NCBI GenBank assembly: GCA_015233895.1
Contig: JADFXG010000023.1
Location: 1-47,057, forward strand
Source: Nitrospirota bacterium
GTDB taxonomy: Bacteria > Nitrospirota > Thermodesulfovibrionia > Thermodesulfovibrionales > Magnetobacteriaceae
DNA: 47,057 nt
Direction: 5' to 3'
Part shown: piece by piece, positions 8,056-16,439 of the stretch
How positions within the stretch are numbered: the first letter of the stretch is position 1
Layout of the letters: each line of letters opens with the position of its first letter
Translations under genes and position numbers: made by a program
The notes under the pieces: model-generated
The model's database searches: none
Told to the model about the DNA's origin: nothing
The model's input: the letters and a program-made list of their open reading frames with translations, nothing else

Positions 8056-8877
8056 GTGTTGAAACTTAAGGACGGCATAGTATCACTCTTTAAGAAGGTG
8101 GTAACCTCGATTCCCCCTGACGTTGAAGATGCCATAAGAATGGCATACGGCAGGGAGGCTGAGGGGAGCCAGACAAAAGAGGTTTTTAGAGCTATCCTTG
8201 AGCAGGTAAAAGAAGCCAGAGTTCAAGGCAAACCACTCTGTCAACATGCCGGAGTGCCGGTGTTTTGGGTCGGTATGCCGCGTTCACTTAGCAGAAGAGA
8301 GATTTTAGATATAATTATAGACGGCACAGAGACTGCCTTTAAAAAGATTCCAGCATTTGGGGACAGGACTGAGGGTGAAGCATTACCTTCTATCCCTGTC
8401 CCTGTAGTTTTTTTTGAAGAGACAGACAGCACATCCCTCGTTGTTGATTTGCTTATAAACGGGGCTGATTGTGAAAATGCAGGAATGTTTTTTTCAATAA
8501 ATCAGCCATTTACCGGTAATTTTACAGAAGTGAAAAAGGCTTTACTGGAATCTGTATCAAAAAGAAGCAACAATCTATGCTCACCTTGTGTGCTTGGGAT
8601 AGGGATTGGGTCAGAAAGAACCCAGATTGCTGCCTTATCAAAAAAACAGTTGCTTCGCAAGCTGTCTGACAATAACGCCCATCCGAAACTTATGCAGCTT
8701 GAGCAGGAGTTAACCGAAGGGTTAAACACACTAATAACAGAGTTTCCATCTTTAAACTGTAAGACCGCCATTTTAGGAGTGAAGGCCGCCACTGTTAATC
8801 TTCACAGTTTTTCATATCTTGTTGATGTCTCAGTTTCTTGTTGGGCATTAAGAAGAGGACGCCTTATCTGGAGCTGA
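8056..8877 (+). CDS. Class I fumarase / tartrate dehydratase alpha-type protein
   Basis: The 273-residue protein matches the alpha (catalytic, Fe-S) domain of class I fumarate hydratases and L-tartrate dehydratase TtdA. PLCQHAGVPVFWVG, a cysteine in GADCENAGM, and NLCSPCVLGIGIGSERT supply the three expected [4Fe-4S]-ligand regions, and TAILGVKAATVNLH is also typical. These enzymes hydrate fumarate to malate or dehydrate similar hydroxyacids, but they need a beta (swivelling) domain, which is not found next to this gene. The end of the protein (SCWALRRGRLIWS) follows the family. The start is GTG at 8056, 3 bases after the preceding stop, suggesting translational coupling. The beta subunit may lie elsewhere. 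Substrate is uncertain. Confidence 0.85.
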   Translation: MLKLKDGIVSLFKKVVTSIPPDVEDAIRMAYGREAEGSQTKEVFRAILEQVKEARVQGKPLCQHAGVPVFWVGMPRSLSRREILDIIIDGTETAFKKIPAFGDRTEGEALPSIPVPVVFFEETDSTSLVVDLLINGADCENAGMFFSINQPFTGNFTEVKKALLESVSKRSNNLCSPCVLGIGIGSERTQIAALSKKQLLRKLSDNNAHPKLMQLEQELTEGLNTLITEFPSLNCKTAILGVKAATVNLHSFSYLVDVSVSCWALRRGRLIWS

Positions 8878-8906
8878 GCAGTCGTGGGCTGCACAGGCAG
8901 GGTATA

Positions 8907-8936
8907 TTGACCAGCTCGTCTGTGTTTACGTATAAT
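8907..8936 (+). promoter_or_regulatory. Strong sigma70-type promoter, leaderless
   Basis: TTGACC (8907-8912), an 18-base spacer and TATAAT (8931-8936). The GTG start of the following gene is at 8942, 5 bases after the -10 box, so the mRNA is predicted to be leaderless or nearly so. There is no ribosome-binding sequence between. Confidence 0.65.
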
Positions 8937-8941
8937 ATGTT

Positions 8942-10789
8942 GTGAAGCAGAGTATAGGGTCCAAAGTTGACTTAAAGATGTTGGTGATATTTGGGCTTGT
9001 CATTATGATTGTCCTTGCCTACTTCAATATTGTTAATAATTCATTTGTAAGTTACGATGATTTTAAGTATTTAACTGAAAATCCCTACATAAGGGACGGT
9101 TTAACTTTAAAATCTCTGATGTGGTCCCTAACAGCCACTCACGGCTCGCACTGGCATCCTATAACATGGATTTCCCACATGGCGGATATACAGATTTTTG
9201 GGTTAAACCCTGTTGGACACCATCTTACGAGTTTGTTTTTACACATTGCCAACTCTATTCTGTTGTTTTTATTTTTGTTTGAGGTTACAGAAGAAAGGCT
9301 TTGGCAAAGTGCATTTGTTGCAGCGCTGTTTGCAGTGCACCCCATAAATGTGGAATCAGTGGTGTGGGCAGCGGAAAGAAAAAATATCTTATTTATGTTT
9401 TTTATGATTCTTTCATGGTTTGCTTATGTTTCATATATAAGAAACAAAAATATACCGGTTTATATCCTTTTGCTTTTACTTTCAGCATGTTCTGTGATGT
9501 CTAAATCATCAGCAGTTGTGCTTCCATTTACTTTATTGCTTTTTGATTACTGGCCCCTCAGAAGATACGAGATAGGAGTGCTTCATAACGGAGTCATGTA
9601 CCAGGAGGAAAAACACATGGTGCTGTGGCTGCTGTTTGAAAAAATTCCCCTTTTTCTGATTTCTGTTGCAGGGAGCATTGTTATTACACTGATTCAGGAA
9701 AAAGCCAACACGATACTGTCCCTTGATGAACTCCCACTTGCTAACAGACTCTCAAACGTTGTGATTTCTTACTTTGAGTACATAAAAAACCTGATTATAC
9801 CTTATGATTTTGCAGTATTTTATCCATATCACGATATGAACTCATTTATACCGGCAGTGGCGGCAACTATTTTTCTTGTTGGAATTACCGTTTTTGTTAT
9901 AAGTGTAAGAAGTAAAGCGCAGTTTGCAGCAATGGGATGGCTGTGGTACATGGGAACGTTTCTGCCGGTTATCCAGATTGTACCTGTGGGTCTTGCACGG
10001 ATGGCTGACAGATATGCCTACCTTCCTGAGACAGGAATATTTATAGTTTTCGTCTGGGGGCTTGGAAAACTGCTTGCAAAAACCCGTTTTCAGACAATTG
10101 CAACAGTTTTTATTTGTCTTACTGTTTTCCCTCCACTGATTTTTCTAACCCACAGACAGACAGCTTACTGGAAAGATTCCATGACACTGTTTAAACACGC
10201 GATAGATGTAACCACAGAAAACTACGTAGCCTATAATAATTATGGGCAGGCGCTGCTGAAAGCCAGCAAAGTTACAGAGGCTCGAATGGAATTTGACAAA
10301 GGTTTAAAGATACGTCCATATAACAGGGAGTTAAATTTCAATATGTTGTTAGCTCTTGAAATGGAGGGAAAAACTAAAGAAAATGAGAAGTATTTTGTAT
10401 TACTTAAATCATTACCGGAGAAAAACACGGCTCTTAATCTATACAAAGAGCTTGGCAGCGCTTTAGTCAAATATAAGCAATACGAGTCGGCTGTTAAATA
10501 CCTTAATTTGTACGTAAAACAAAACAATGGTGACTGGGAGGTCTATAAAAACCTTGGTGTTGCTTACGGTGGAATGAAAAACTATGATGCTGCCATCTCA
10601 GCCTTGAAACGGTCTGCAAAACTTAACCCGGTTGATTGGGAATCACGCTTTTTTATCGGATTGCTGCTCAGAGACAGCGGTAAGAGGACTGAGGCCGTTT
10701 CCGAATTTATGTCCGCATACAGATTGAATCCGGACTCTAAAGTATTAAAAGATATTCTTGAACACACCGTTGACACGCTTGGAAAATAG
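8942..10789 (+). CDS. TMTC-like polytopic membrane protein with TPR tail
   Basis: The 615-residue protein has about ten or more hydrophobic helices in residues 14-420 and tetratricopeptide repeats in about 425-610 (for example NYVAYNNYGQALLKASKVTEAR and WEVYKNLGVAYGGMKNYDAA). The membrane part carries the signatures of bacterial TMTC/PMT-like proteins: FVSYDDFKYLTENPYI with the acidic pair in the first loop, HWHPITWISHMADIQIFG, HPINVESVVWAAERKN, and VGLARMADRYAYLPETG. These are GT-C fold glycosyltransferase-like proteins that probably move a sugar from a lipid carrier to exported proteins; the acceptor is unknown. It may modify the secreted Thr-rich proteins of this genome, but that is speculation. 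The start is a GTG placed directly behind a -10 box. Confidence 0.85.
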   Translation: MKQSIGSKVDLKMLVIFGLVIMIVLAYFNIVNNSFVSYDDFKYLTENPYIRDGLTLKSLMWSLTATHGSHWHPITWISHMADIQIFGLNPVGHHLTSLFLHIANSILLFLFLFEVTEERLWQSAFVAALFAVHPINVESVVWAAERKNILFMFFMILSWFAYVSYIRNKNIPVYILLLLLSACSVMSKSSAVVLPFTLLLFDYWPLRRYEIGVLHNGVMYQEEKHMVLWLLFEKIPLFLISVAGSIVITLIQEKANTILSLDELPLANRLSNVVISYFEYIKNLIIPYDFAVFYPYHDMNSFIPAVAATIFLVGITVFVISVRSKAQFAAMGWLWYMGTFLPVIQIVPVGLARMADRYAYLPETGIFIVFVWGLGKLLAKTRFQTIATVFICLTVFPPLIFLTHRQTAYWKDSMTLFKHAIDVTTENYVAYNNYGQALLKASKVTEARMEFDKGLKIRPYNRELNFNMLLALEMEGKTKENEKYFVLLKSLPEKNTALNLYKELGSALVKYKQYESAVKYLNLYVKQNNGDWEVYKNLGVAYGGMKNYDAAISALKRSAKLNPVDWESRFFIGLLLRDSGKRTEAVSEFMSAYRLNPDSKVLKDILEHTVDTLGK

Positions 10790-10856
10790 CCATGACACCG
10801 AAGCTGCCGGTAAAATCTATCGGTGATGAATTCTTATATCAGGTGGTGTAAAGAAA

Positions 10857-10882
10857 GAAAGACGGGACTACCCCCGTCTTTC
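10857..10882 (-). terminator. Bidirectional-looking intrinsic terminator
   Basis: A perfect 10-bp stem, GAAAGACGGG (10857-10866) with CCCGTCTTTC (10873-10882) and a 6-base loop. On the minus strand it follows the small exported-protein gene and is trailed by a T-rich run. On the plus strand it also closes the TMTC-like gene. Confidence 0.8.
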
Positions 10883-10899
10883 CATCAAATAAAAACGTA

Positions 10900-11181
10900 T
10901 TAGCAACCTGCTACTGCTTTTCTTACAACTTTACCCTTTGCCTTTGTTTCGACGGTAACTTTCGCACCAACTGCATCTGCACCGGCTTTAACATCACAGT
11001 CCTTATTGCAGTTAATTACGACATCCTTTTTTGATTTTTCGTCAGTTACGGTAATATCCATGACGCCCTCACCCTTTTTGTCTATTGCCTTTACGGTGCC
11101 AACTACTTTGTCACCAGCAAACAGGGCTGCTGTTGATAAGAGCATTGCAACTACCATAACTATTGTAATAACTTTCTTCAA
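10900..11181 (-). CDS. Small exported protein of unknown function
   Basis: With a TTG start at 11181 the product is 93 residues, beginning with a clear Sec signal peptide (MKKVITIVMVVAMLLSTAAL, cleaved near LFAGD). The mature part is a short, Lys/Val-rich all-beta-looking protein with an NCNKDC motif and a C-terminal Cys (KAVAGC). I chose TTG because GGAGG lies 8 bases upstream. An alternative GTG at 11190 would overlap the RBS. The regular alternation (VVGTVKAIDKKGEGVMDITV, then VGAKVTVETKAKG) suggests a small OB- or barrel-like fold, possibly binding metal or polyanion. No family is recognised. It has its own promoter and terminator and is probably well expressed. Confidence 0.8.
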   Translation of the reverse strand: MKKVITIVMVVAMLLSTAALFAGDKVVGTVKAIDKKGEGVMDITVTDEKSKKDVVINCNKDCDVKAGADAVGAKVTVETKAKGKVVRKAVAGC

Positions 11182-11233
11182 TTGATTCACCTCCTTTATT
11201 TTTTATTCAATGTTTGTCACTTTAATCGTGCCT

Positions 11234-11263
11234 AGTGTACCATATTTAAAATAAATAAGTCAA
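11234..11263 (-). promoter_or_regulatory. Promoter of small exported protein gene
   Basis: On the minus strand: TTGACT (11263-11258), an 18-base spacer and TACACT (11239-11234), with GGAGG further down before the TTG start. Typical sigma70 spacing. Confidence 0.6.
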
Positions 11264-11296
11264 CTACTTTTTTTAATTTTGTTTTTAACGATAAAA

Positions 11297-14197
11297 TCAT
11301 TTAATCTTTTTTCCCTTGTCTATTATTAAACCAACAGGGAGAGTATCGCCAAAGACTTCCCTTTCCTCTTCAAAACTAACAGGCAGCGCCTCTGACAGCC
11401 GTTTAATGTAACGCTCTCCGGCTCCGGCAGTGACTTTTTGTATCCACCTTGCAGCCTCCTCTCTAAGCGTATCCTCTGTGTCGCCTGCCCTGTCGCCGGT
11501 TTTTCTTGCCAACTGAGATATTGCGTAAGCGGCATCGGCTGGATGTGTCCACTTTAAAGCCATTATCTCTCGTATCCATTTTTCTGCCGCTGCTTTTGGT
11601 ATTACCTTTTCCACCGGGCCATAAAATGGCACACGGCCTCCAAGCCGAGACAGTGCCCACATTAGTTTAGCCGTGTTTTTATCACCAAACTTCTTAATCT
11701 GCCGCAGCAACTCATCCCCAAGCTCTACCTTTACACTGCTCCCCAACCGCTCAACACTTGCAGTAAGCATCCAGATCTCCAGAATCTCCGGGATTTGAAG
11801 CCGTGAAGTGTCTTTCTTTTTTTTGCCTGGCAGGAGATGCTGTGCTGCCTTTTTAAAAATTATATCCTGATGTTGTTCACTTAAGCCGCCAGCAACCCGC
11901 CTCCACATAATCCACCACTCTAAAGAGCACCCGCCGTCGCGATAAAACTTAACTCCCTCCGAAAATATTTTCCATAGCTCTTTTATTCGCTCTGTATCAA
12001 GAAAGTAGCCAAATCCAGGTCTTAGTAGAAATCCAGCCATGTTTAGCCATCTGGCCTCATGTACCGGCGTTGTCAGTCTTCGTTGTTTAAGTTCCATCAA
12101 AGTATCCCAGAGTTTACGGATAACCGGCAGCGGCCAATTATCTTTTTCCACTCCGAGGATTTCCGTTATAGTCTTTGTTAAAGCACCAAGTGCCTGTTCA
12201 TTGCCCCACAGTGCAGCTCTTATTGCCTCACATGCCTGCTCTGTGGTTTGCTGATCAAGCGTGCGGGTGTCTGTCAGTGCAGAGGTGGTGGTGGATTCCT
12301 CTGATGTGTCATCTGCCGCAGCATCCCTTAACTGAAAGGAAAGTCTCCAGCGGTGCGGCGTTGTTTTTGATTCGCACCATATATCCAGTGTTCCGTACTC
12401 ATTGAGTTTTATGCTAAGTGTTACAGGAAGGTGCGCACTGCCTGTTTTTTTACCAAACTGCAGAATTGTTCTAACTGGAGGAAGTTTAAAAAAGAAATCC
12501 TGTTCAGCGGTAACTATATCGCCGGGTTTATCCCCTACCCGGTAGCTTGAGCTATACATGTTAAAAGAGGCCGGAGTGTTTGCCATAACCTGAAATTCCG
12601 GCTCCGATAGAGTAATCTCAGAGTCCGGCTCTGCCCCTCGCGGCAGTATGCAGACGGAGGTAAGTGGTGATTTCAGCTCAGATGGCTCTGTGCTTAGGTG
12701 TGCAACCTCTATGTAGTAGGATTTCCCGGTGCCTCCGGTAATTCGCACGCCCTCCCCTCTTAGTACAAGTCCGTAATAAGCCGCACCAAGGGCTACCGCG
12801 TGATCAAGTTTGTCATTTTCCAGTTCCTTTACGTTAAAGTCCGGTTGTGCGGAAAACCAGTGGTTAATCATATCCAGTGATGCTTTGCGTAATGAGGACG
12901 ATTTAAACACGCCGCCGTTAAAAAGTACTGCATCAGGGCGCACCGCTCTAACGCCGCCAGTGTCAGCAGTTTTCACCCACGGAGCTAAAAACGGATTTGC
13001 AGCATGTCGCCTCAAAAAAGCAGACAGATGCTTAAATACTGCTGTCTCTGACACATAGGGTAGTCCCAATTCCTGAAAACCCAACCGGCGTTCGGTGACA
13101 TCCTCATCTATTCCAATTTGTTTAAAAAACCCGTTAAGCACTATGTTTTTAGCTGCAGCGGCAGTTATCACGCCTTTAACAGAGCCTCCTATTACGCTTC
13201 TGCCTGTGCCAAGGAACGTGACCTCAACCTCGTTAACGCTCTGCTCAGCAAGAAGAGTCTCTTTAGCCTTACGGCACTGATGGGTAAGCGATGTCCAGCC
13301 TGCAATACCCATCTTTTGGCCTGCGCCAAAGATACTTTCCTCAACCTCTCTGGCAAGCGCCAGATCCATGTTATCGCCGCCAAGCATCAGGTGATCTCCA
13401 ACCGCTACACGTTTAAATTCCGGCCTGCCGCCTCTTTCTTCAACCGTAATAAGGTTAAAATCCGTAGTGCCGCCTCCCATATCAAAAACGAGGACGAGCA
13501 TGTTTTCCTTTATAATGTCGCCAAGGTGAGCTTCATTTTGAGAAATCCAGTTATAAAAAGCCGCCTGCGGTTCTTCAAGCATAGTCAGGTTTTTAAATCC
13601 AGCAAGCTCAGCGGCTTTAAAGGTAAGCTCCCGTGCAGTTTCATCAAAAGATGCCGGGATGGTGACAACCACCTGCTCATCCTCAAGGGGATGGTATTTA
13701 CCGCGCATCCCGCCGCCCTCAGAGTTCCATGCGTTAATTATATGCTTAAGATATGCGGCTGAGGCGCTTACCGGGGAGAGTTTCCCTGCAGTGTCTTCAC
13801 GGCCCCAGGGCAAGATCGGTGCGTTTCTGTCCACACGGCTATAGCAAAGCCACGATTTGGCTGAGTACACAAGATTAGACGGTTTTTTCCCGCCAATAAT
13901 ACGGGCATATTCACCAGTTATAACTTTTTCAGAGCCACTTTGCCACGGCAGTCCGCCAGCAGCAATCTCAGCATCATAGGCTCCAGGGATATACAAAAAA
14001 GACGGCAAGGTGGAAATCTTACCCACCACACCTTCATCAACAAACTGTGGAATATCAAATACCACAGGTGCGTTTTTTAAGTCATGAGCTTTCTTCTTGT
14101 TTTTGTTGGATGACGACTCTTCTGAATCAATGTAAGAAACTGCCGAATTAGTTGTCCCTAAATCTATACCAACTATGAAACGTGTTTTTTTATTCAT
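11297..14197 (-). CDS. Large Hsp70-family chaperone paralogue (DUF3731 type)
   Basis: A 966-residue protein. The N-terminal half (about 1-500) is an Hsp70 actin-like ATPase: FIVGIDLGTTNSAVSYID (phosphate 1), VLVFDMGGGTTDFNLITVE (phosphate 2), MLEEPQAAFYNW and AVALGAAYYGL (adenosine region). Residues about 500-640 resemble an Hsp70 beta-sandwich. The rest is a long alpha-helical, Trp-rich region like DUF3731 that replaces the usual lid and lacks the DnaK EEVD-type tail. Clients of this subgroup are not known, and DnaJ/GrpE are not adjacent. The start is ATG at 14197 with GGATAAGAA upstream. The insertion in the nucleotide-binding domain near residues 20-50 (SSNKNKKKAHD) is unusual compared with DnaK. 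Confidence 0.88.
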   Translation of the reverse strand: MNKKTRFIVGIDLGTTNSAVSYIDSEESSSNKNKKKAHDLKNAPVVFDIPQFVDEGVVGKISTLPSFLYIPGAYDAEIAAGGLPWQSGSEKVITGEYARIIGGKKPSNLVYSAKSWLCYSRVDRNAPILPWGREDTAGKLSPVSASAAYLKHIINAWNSEGGGMRGKYHPLEDEQVVVTIPASFDETARELTFKAAELAGFKNLTMLEEPQAAFYNWISQNEAHLGDIIKENMLVLVFDMGGGTTDFNLITVEERGGRPEFKRVAVGDHLMLGGDNMDLALAREVEESIFGAGQKMGIAGWTSLTHQCRKAKETLLAEQSVNEVEVTFLGTGRSVIGGSVKGVITAAAAKNIVLNGFFKQIGIDEDVTERRLGFQELGLPYVSETAVFKHLSAFLRRHAANPFLAPWVKTADTGGVRAVRPDAVLFNGGVFKSSSLRKASLDMINHWFSAQPDFNVKELENDKLDHAVALGAAYYGLVLRGEGVRITGGTGKSYYIEVAHLSTEPSELKSPLTSVCILPRGAEPDSEITLSEPEFQVMANTPASFNMYSSSYRVGDKPGDIVTAEQDFFFKLPPVRTILQFGKKTGSAHLPVTLSIKLNEYGTLDIWCESKTTPHRWRLSFQLRDAAADDTSEESTTTSALTDTRTLDQQTTEQACEAIRAALWGNEQALGALTKTITEILGVEKDNWPLPVIRKLWDTLMELKQRRLTTPVHEARWLNMAGFLLRPGFGYFLDTERIKELWKIFSEGVKFYRDGGCSLEWWIMWRRVAGGLSEQHQDIIFKKAAQHLLPGKKKKDTSRLQIPEILEIWMLTASVERLGSSVKVELGDELLRQIKKFGDKNTAKLMWALSRLGGRVPFYGPVEKVIPKAAAEKWIREIMALKWTHPADAAYAISQLARKTGDRAGDTEDTLREEAARWIQKVTAGAGERYIKRLSEALPVSFEEEREVFGDTLPVGLIIDKGKKIK

Positions 14198-14241
14198 TTC
14201 TTATCCATATGCGATTTTCTCCAACGGGTGTTGTCTTAGTT

Positions 14242-14373
14242 TTACAGTAAATCATCAATAATCTGTTTGATAGTTTTTATGAGAACTGGGATATCGTTAC
14301 GGCATGCAGCAAAAACAGCCTCATCACTGATGTCAAAATACTGGTGTGCAATAACAAGGGGTCTGTCATACAT
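14242..14373 (-). pseudogene. HepT-like toxin, C-terminal fragment
   Basis: A 43-codon frame contains RPLVIAHQYFDISDEAVF and NDIPVLIKTIKQII. These match the end of HepT (DUF86) HEPN-fold RNases, including the histidine of the R-x(4-6)-H active site in its AHQYF context. The N-terminal two-thirds of HepT are missing. Its ATG overlaps the end of the MntA-like fragment (ATGTATGA), preserving the antitoxin-toxin arrangement. Length and truncation argue for a decayed copy. Confidence 0.6.
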
Positions 14374-14473
14374 AAATTGTATCTTTGTCTATTCTTTCTT
14401 TCAGCAAAGTGTTCATTTTCTCTCTATAGTGCACAATATCAACATGTTTGTTGATAAGCTCCTCTATTTCCAT
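14366..14473 (-). pseudogene. MntA-like antitoxin nucleotidyltransferase, C-terminal fragment
   Basis: The 35 codons from ATG 14473 give EELINKHVDIVHYREKMNTL followed by LKERIDKDTIYV. This is the characteristic C-terminal tail of minimal nucleotidyltransferases (MntA) that pair with HepT and AMPylate it. The catalytic GSxxxGxxxxxSDxD part is absent upstream, so only a relic remains. It lies immediately upstream of the HepT relic on the minus strand. Confidence 0.55.
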
Positions 14474-14571
14474 CACATTATCATTTTAACAATTGAAGTT
14501 ACTGGAAAGTCAAGGTAGTCCCCAGGAAGAAACCCTTGGCCGCCCAATCGCTAATACCAAAACTGGAGGTT

Positions 14572-14631
14572 ACGGGGAATCATTCCCCGTGCAGAAGAGG
14601 GTTTAAGGGAGAGGGCAGCGCCCTTTCCCTT
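14572..14631. repeat. Palindromic intergenic repeat (two hairpins)
   Basis: Two adjacent inverted repeats. ACGGGGAAT (14572-14580) pairs with ATTCCCCGT (14582-14590). AAGGGAGAGGGC (14605-14616) pairs with GCCCTTTCCCTT (14620-14631) with one mismatch. It lies between the MFS gene end and the TA relics and looks like a REP/MITE-type dispersed element. It may also act as a terminator, though no T-tract follows. Confidence 0.6.
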
Positions 14632-14643
14632 ACCTACCTTCCC

Positions 14644-15849
14644 TTATCCCTTATCATTTCTGACATTAAGTAAAAACACGGGGATTGCTACAATTATAAG
14701 AGACGCCATAATCCAGAAGGAGTGCAGGTAGCCTAATCTTGCAATCAGCACACCGGCCAGTATTGGGCCTGAGGCATGACCGATGTCAAATATAGTTCCA
14801 AATGTTCCCATGGCGGCGCCAAAGTGTTTTTCTTTGCATATATCGGCAACAAGTGCAGCCGAGGACGACGTTACAAGGGCCTCCCCAAAGCCAAACACCA
14901 GAGCACAGCATATCAGCAGGTAGAAACTCTTAAATAGCGGAAACATTGCAAAGGAAACGGCACAGAGGAGTAATCCAGCGGCAATTATGGGAGTTCTGCC
15001 GTACTTATCTGAGGTTTTACCCATGACCGGTTTTGACAGTATTGTGACAAGCACTTGCACTCCCCACAGAAGCCCTGCCTGAAGCTCATTAAGGAGCGCT
15101 ACTTTTACGGCATAAATAGGCAGGAATGCCTCCAGCGCTCCCATAGACATATTCTGAATGCCCTCCATGCCTGAGGTTATGACCACCCTCTTGTCGCTTA
15201 TTACCTCTTTAATGCCTGAGGCAAATTTTTTGTAAGCAGCTTTCAGTCCGGCTTTTTCCTGTCCGACCGGCTTGTCATCTTTGAGCATTTTTATGCCAAA
15301 AAGCAGAGACATTATTCCTGTTATGCCGCTAAGAAGATATGCCCTTTGGAAATCAACAAATGTTGGATCGCCGTGAGCCAGAGTGTGAAGAATAAATCCT
15401 CCTACAGGAGCTCCAAGAAGATTACCGATAATTGTTACCGATGAAAACCATGACAGCACCTCGCCCTTTTTACTGCCTGCCTCATCAGCCACAACCGCCA
15501 TAGCCACAGGTCCGTATATGGCCGTTGCAAGGCCATGAATGAACCTTATAATCACAAGCAGGTTGTAGTCCTTTACAAACAGGTACATAAATGGCATAAC
15601 TGCAAAGACAACGAGACCGGCAAAGAGGGTTTTCCGTCGGCCTATTACGTCAGATAAAGCGCCTGAGGGCATTTTAAAAAATATACCAGTTACGGTTGAA
15701 ATCCCTACTACAAAACCAATTGCCTCAGGGCCTGCCCCAAGATAGAGGGCAAAAAGCGGCAACACAGGGGACCTTGCCAGCGCATAGGAAAATCTGGCAA
15801 GAAAACCGACCAAATATATAGGCATAAAGTTGGGTTTAGAGTCAGTCAT
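14644..15849 (-). CDS. Major facilitator superfamily transporter
   Basis: A 401-residue protein with about 12 hydrophobic helices and the MFS motif A between helices 2 and 3 (GALSDVIGRRKTL), repeated in degenerate form in the second half (GKTSDKYGRTPI). This marks a proton-coupled drug/metabolite exporter of the DHA1/YajR-like class; the substrate is unknown. Translation starts at ATG 15849 with AAGGAT upstream. It follows the DUF2148 gene by only 13 bases and chrB before that. The three genes look like one operon, so the exporter may serve metal or oxyanion stress sensed by ChrB. It is not a ChrA-type chromate transporter. Confidence 0.85.
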   Translation of the reverse strand: MTDSKPNFMPIYLVGFLARFSYALARSPVLPLFALYLGAGPEAIGFVVGISTVTGIFFKMPSGALSDVIGRRKTLFAGLVVFAVMPFMYLFVKDYNLLVIIRFIHGLATAIYGPVAMAVVADEAGSKKGEVLSWFSSVTIIGNLLGAPVGGFILHTLAHGDPTFVDFQRAYLLSGITGIMSLLFGIKMLKDDKPVGQEKAGLKAAYKKFASGIKEVISDKRVVITSGMEGIQNMSMGALEAFLPIYAVKVALLNELQAGLLWGVQVLVTILSKPVMGKTSDKYGRTPIIAAGLLLCAVSFAMFPLFKSFYLLICCALVFGFGEALVTSSSAALVADICKEKHFGAAMGTFGTIFDIGHASGPILAGVLIARLGYLHSFWIMASLIIVAIPVFLLNVRNDKG

Positions 15850-15862
15850 TTTTCAAGTATCC

Positions 15863-16417
15863 TTAGTGCTTTATCGGAGTTTGTCTGTCAAAGTAAATAC
15901 TTTTGCCGGATATACTTATAGGAACTCCCATGACTACCTCTGCCTTAATAAACCCAAGCGCCTTGGCAGCAGCTCCCACCCTCTGCTGCACGCGGTTATC
16001 CACGTTAAGCGTGCTTGCCGTCTTTGCCGCCGATGACAGTGCTACACCGATGTCCATCATTCTCATTATGCAGTGAGGGCCTGAGTATCCCATCTCTTTT
16101 TCTTTCAGCTGTTTGTACTTGCTAAATTCTGCACACGTTGAGTAACCGCATCCGCCGCAATCATAACCGGCAGTGACTGCCGACTTTAACCCGATAAGTA
16201 CGAGTGCTCCGGAGTTTTCAATGTTAGAAGCATCCCTTAGCCAATACGCCTCATTTGTGCTCTTAGGAGCATACTCTTTCATAGCATCGGCGATTTGCAG
16301 CAAATCGCTGCCATCGGTGATAACCACTATTTCCATAAAATCCTTGCCCCCGGCTTTAGGCGCCGTCCTTGCCGATACCGCCATTAATCCCGCTACCAAA
16401 TCTGTCATTTCTTTCAT
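15863..16417 (-). CDS. DUF2148 ferredoxin-like Fe-S protein
   Basis: Starting from ATG 16417 (AAGGAGAG about 8 bases upstream), the 184-residue protein fits the DUF2148 family. It has an N-terminal KEMTDLVAGLMAVSARTAPKAGGKDF, a central cysteine cluster AGYDCGGCGYSTCAEF, a fourth cysteine in GPHCIMRMMDIGVALSSAAK, and the tail VMGVPISISGKSIYFDR. The cysteines resemble the four-Cys Fe-S cluster motif of Fe-S (4Fe4S)-type domains. Members occur in anaerobes and their electron partners are not established. An upstream in-frame ATG at 16492 would overlap chrB and has no RBS. It is sandwiched between chrB and an MFS transporter. Confidence 0.85.
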   Translation of the reverse strand: MKEMTDLVAGLMAVSARTAPKAGGKDFMEIVVITDGSDLLQIADAMKEYAPKSTNEAYWLRDASNIENSGALVLIGLKSAVTAGYDCGGCGYSTCAEFSKYKQLKEKEMGYSGPHCIMRMMDIGVALSSAAKTASTLNVDNRVQQRVGAAAKALGFIKAEVVMGVPISISGKSIYFDRQTPIKH

Positions 16418-16439
16418 ATGGTTACTCTCCTTAATGCAA

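Noticed and set aside
13118-13762. 214-codon open frame antisense to the Hsp70 paralogue
   Set aside because: It lies entirely opposite a conserved ATPase coding region and shows no motif, signal or RBS.
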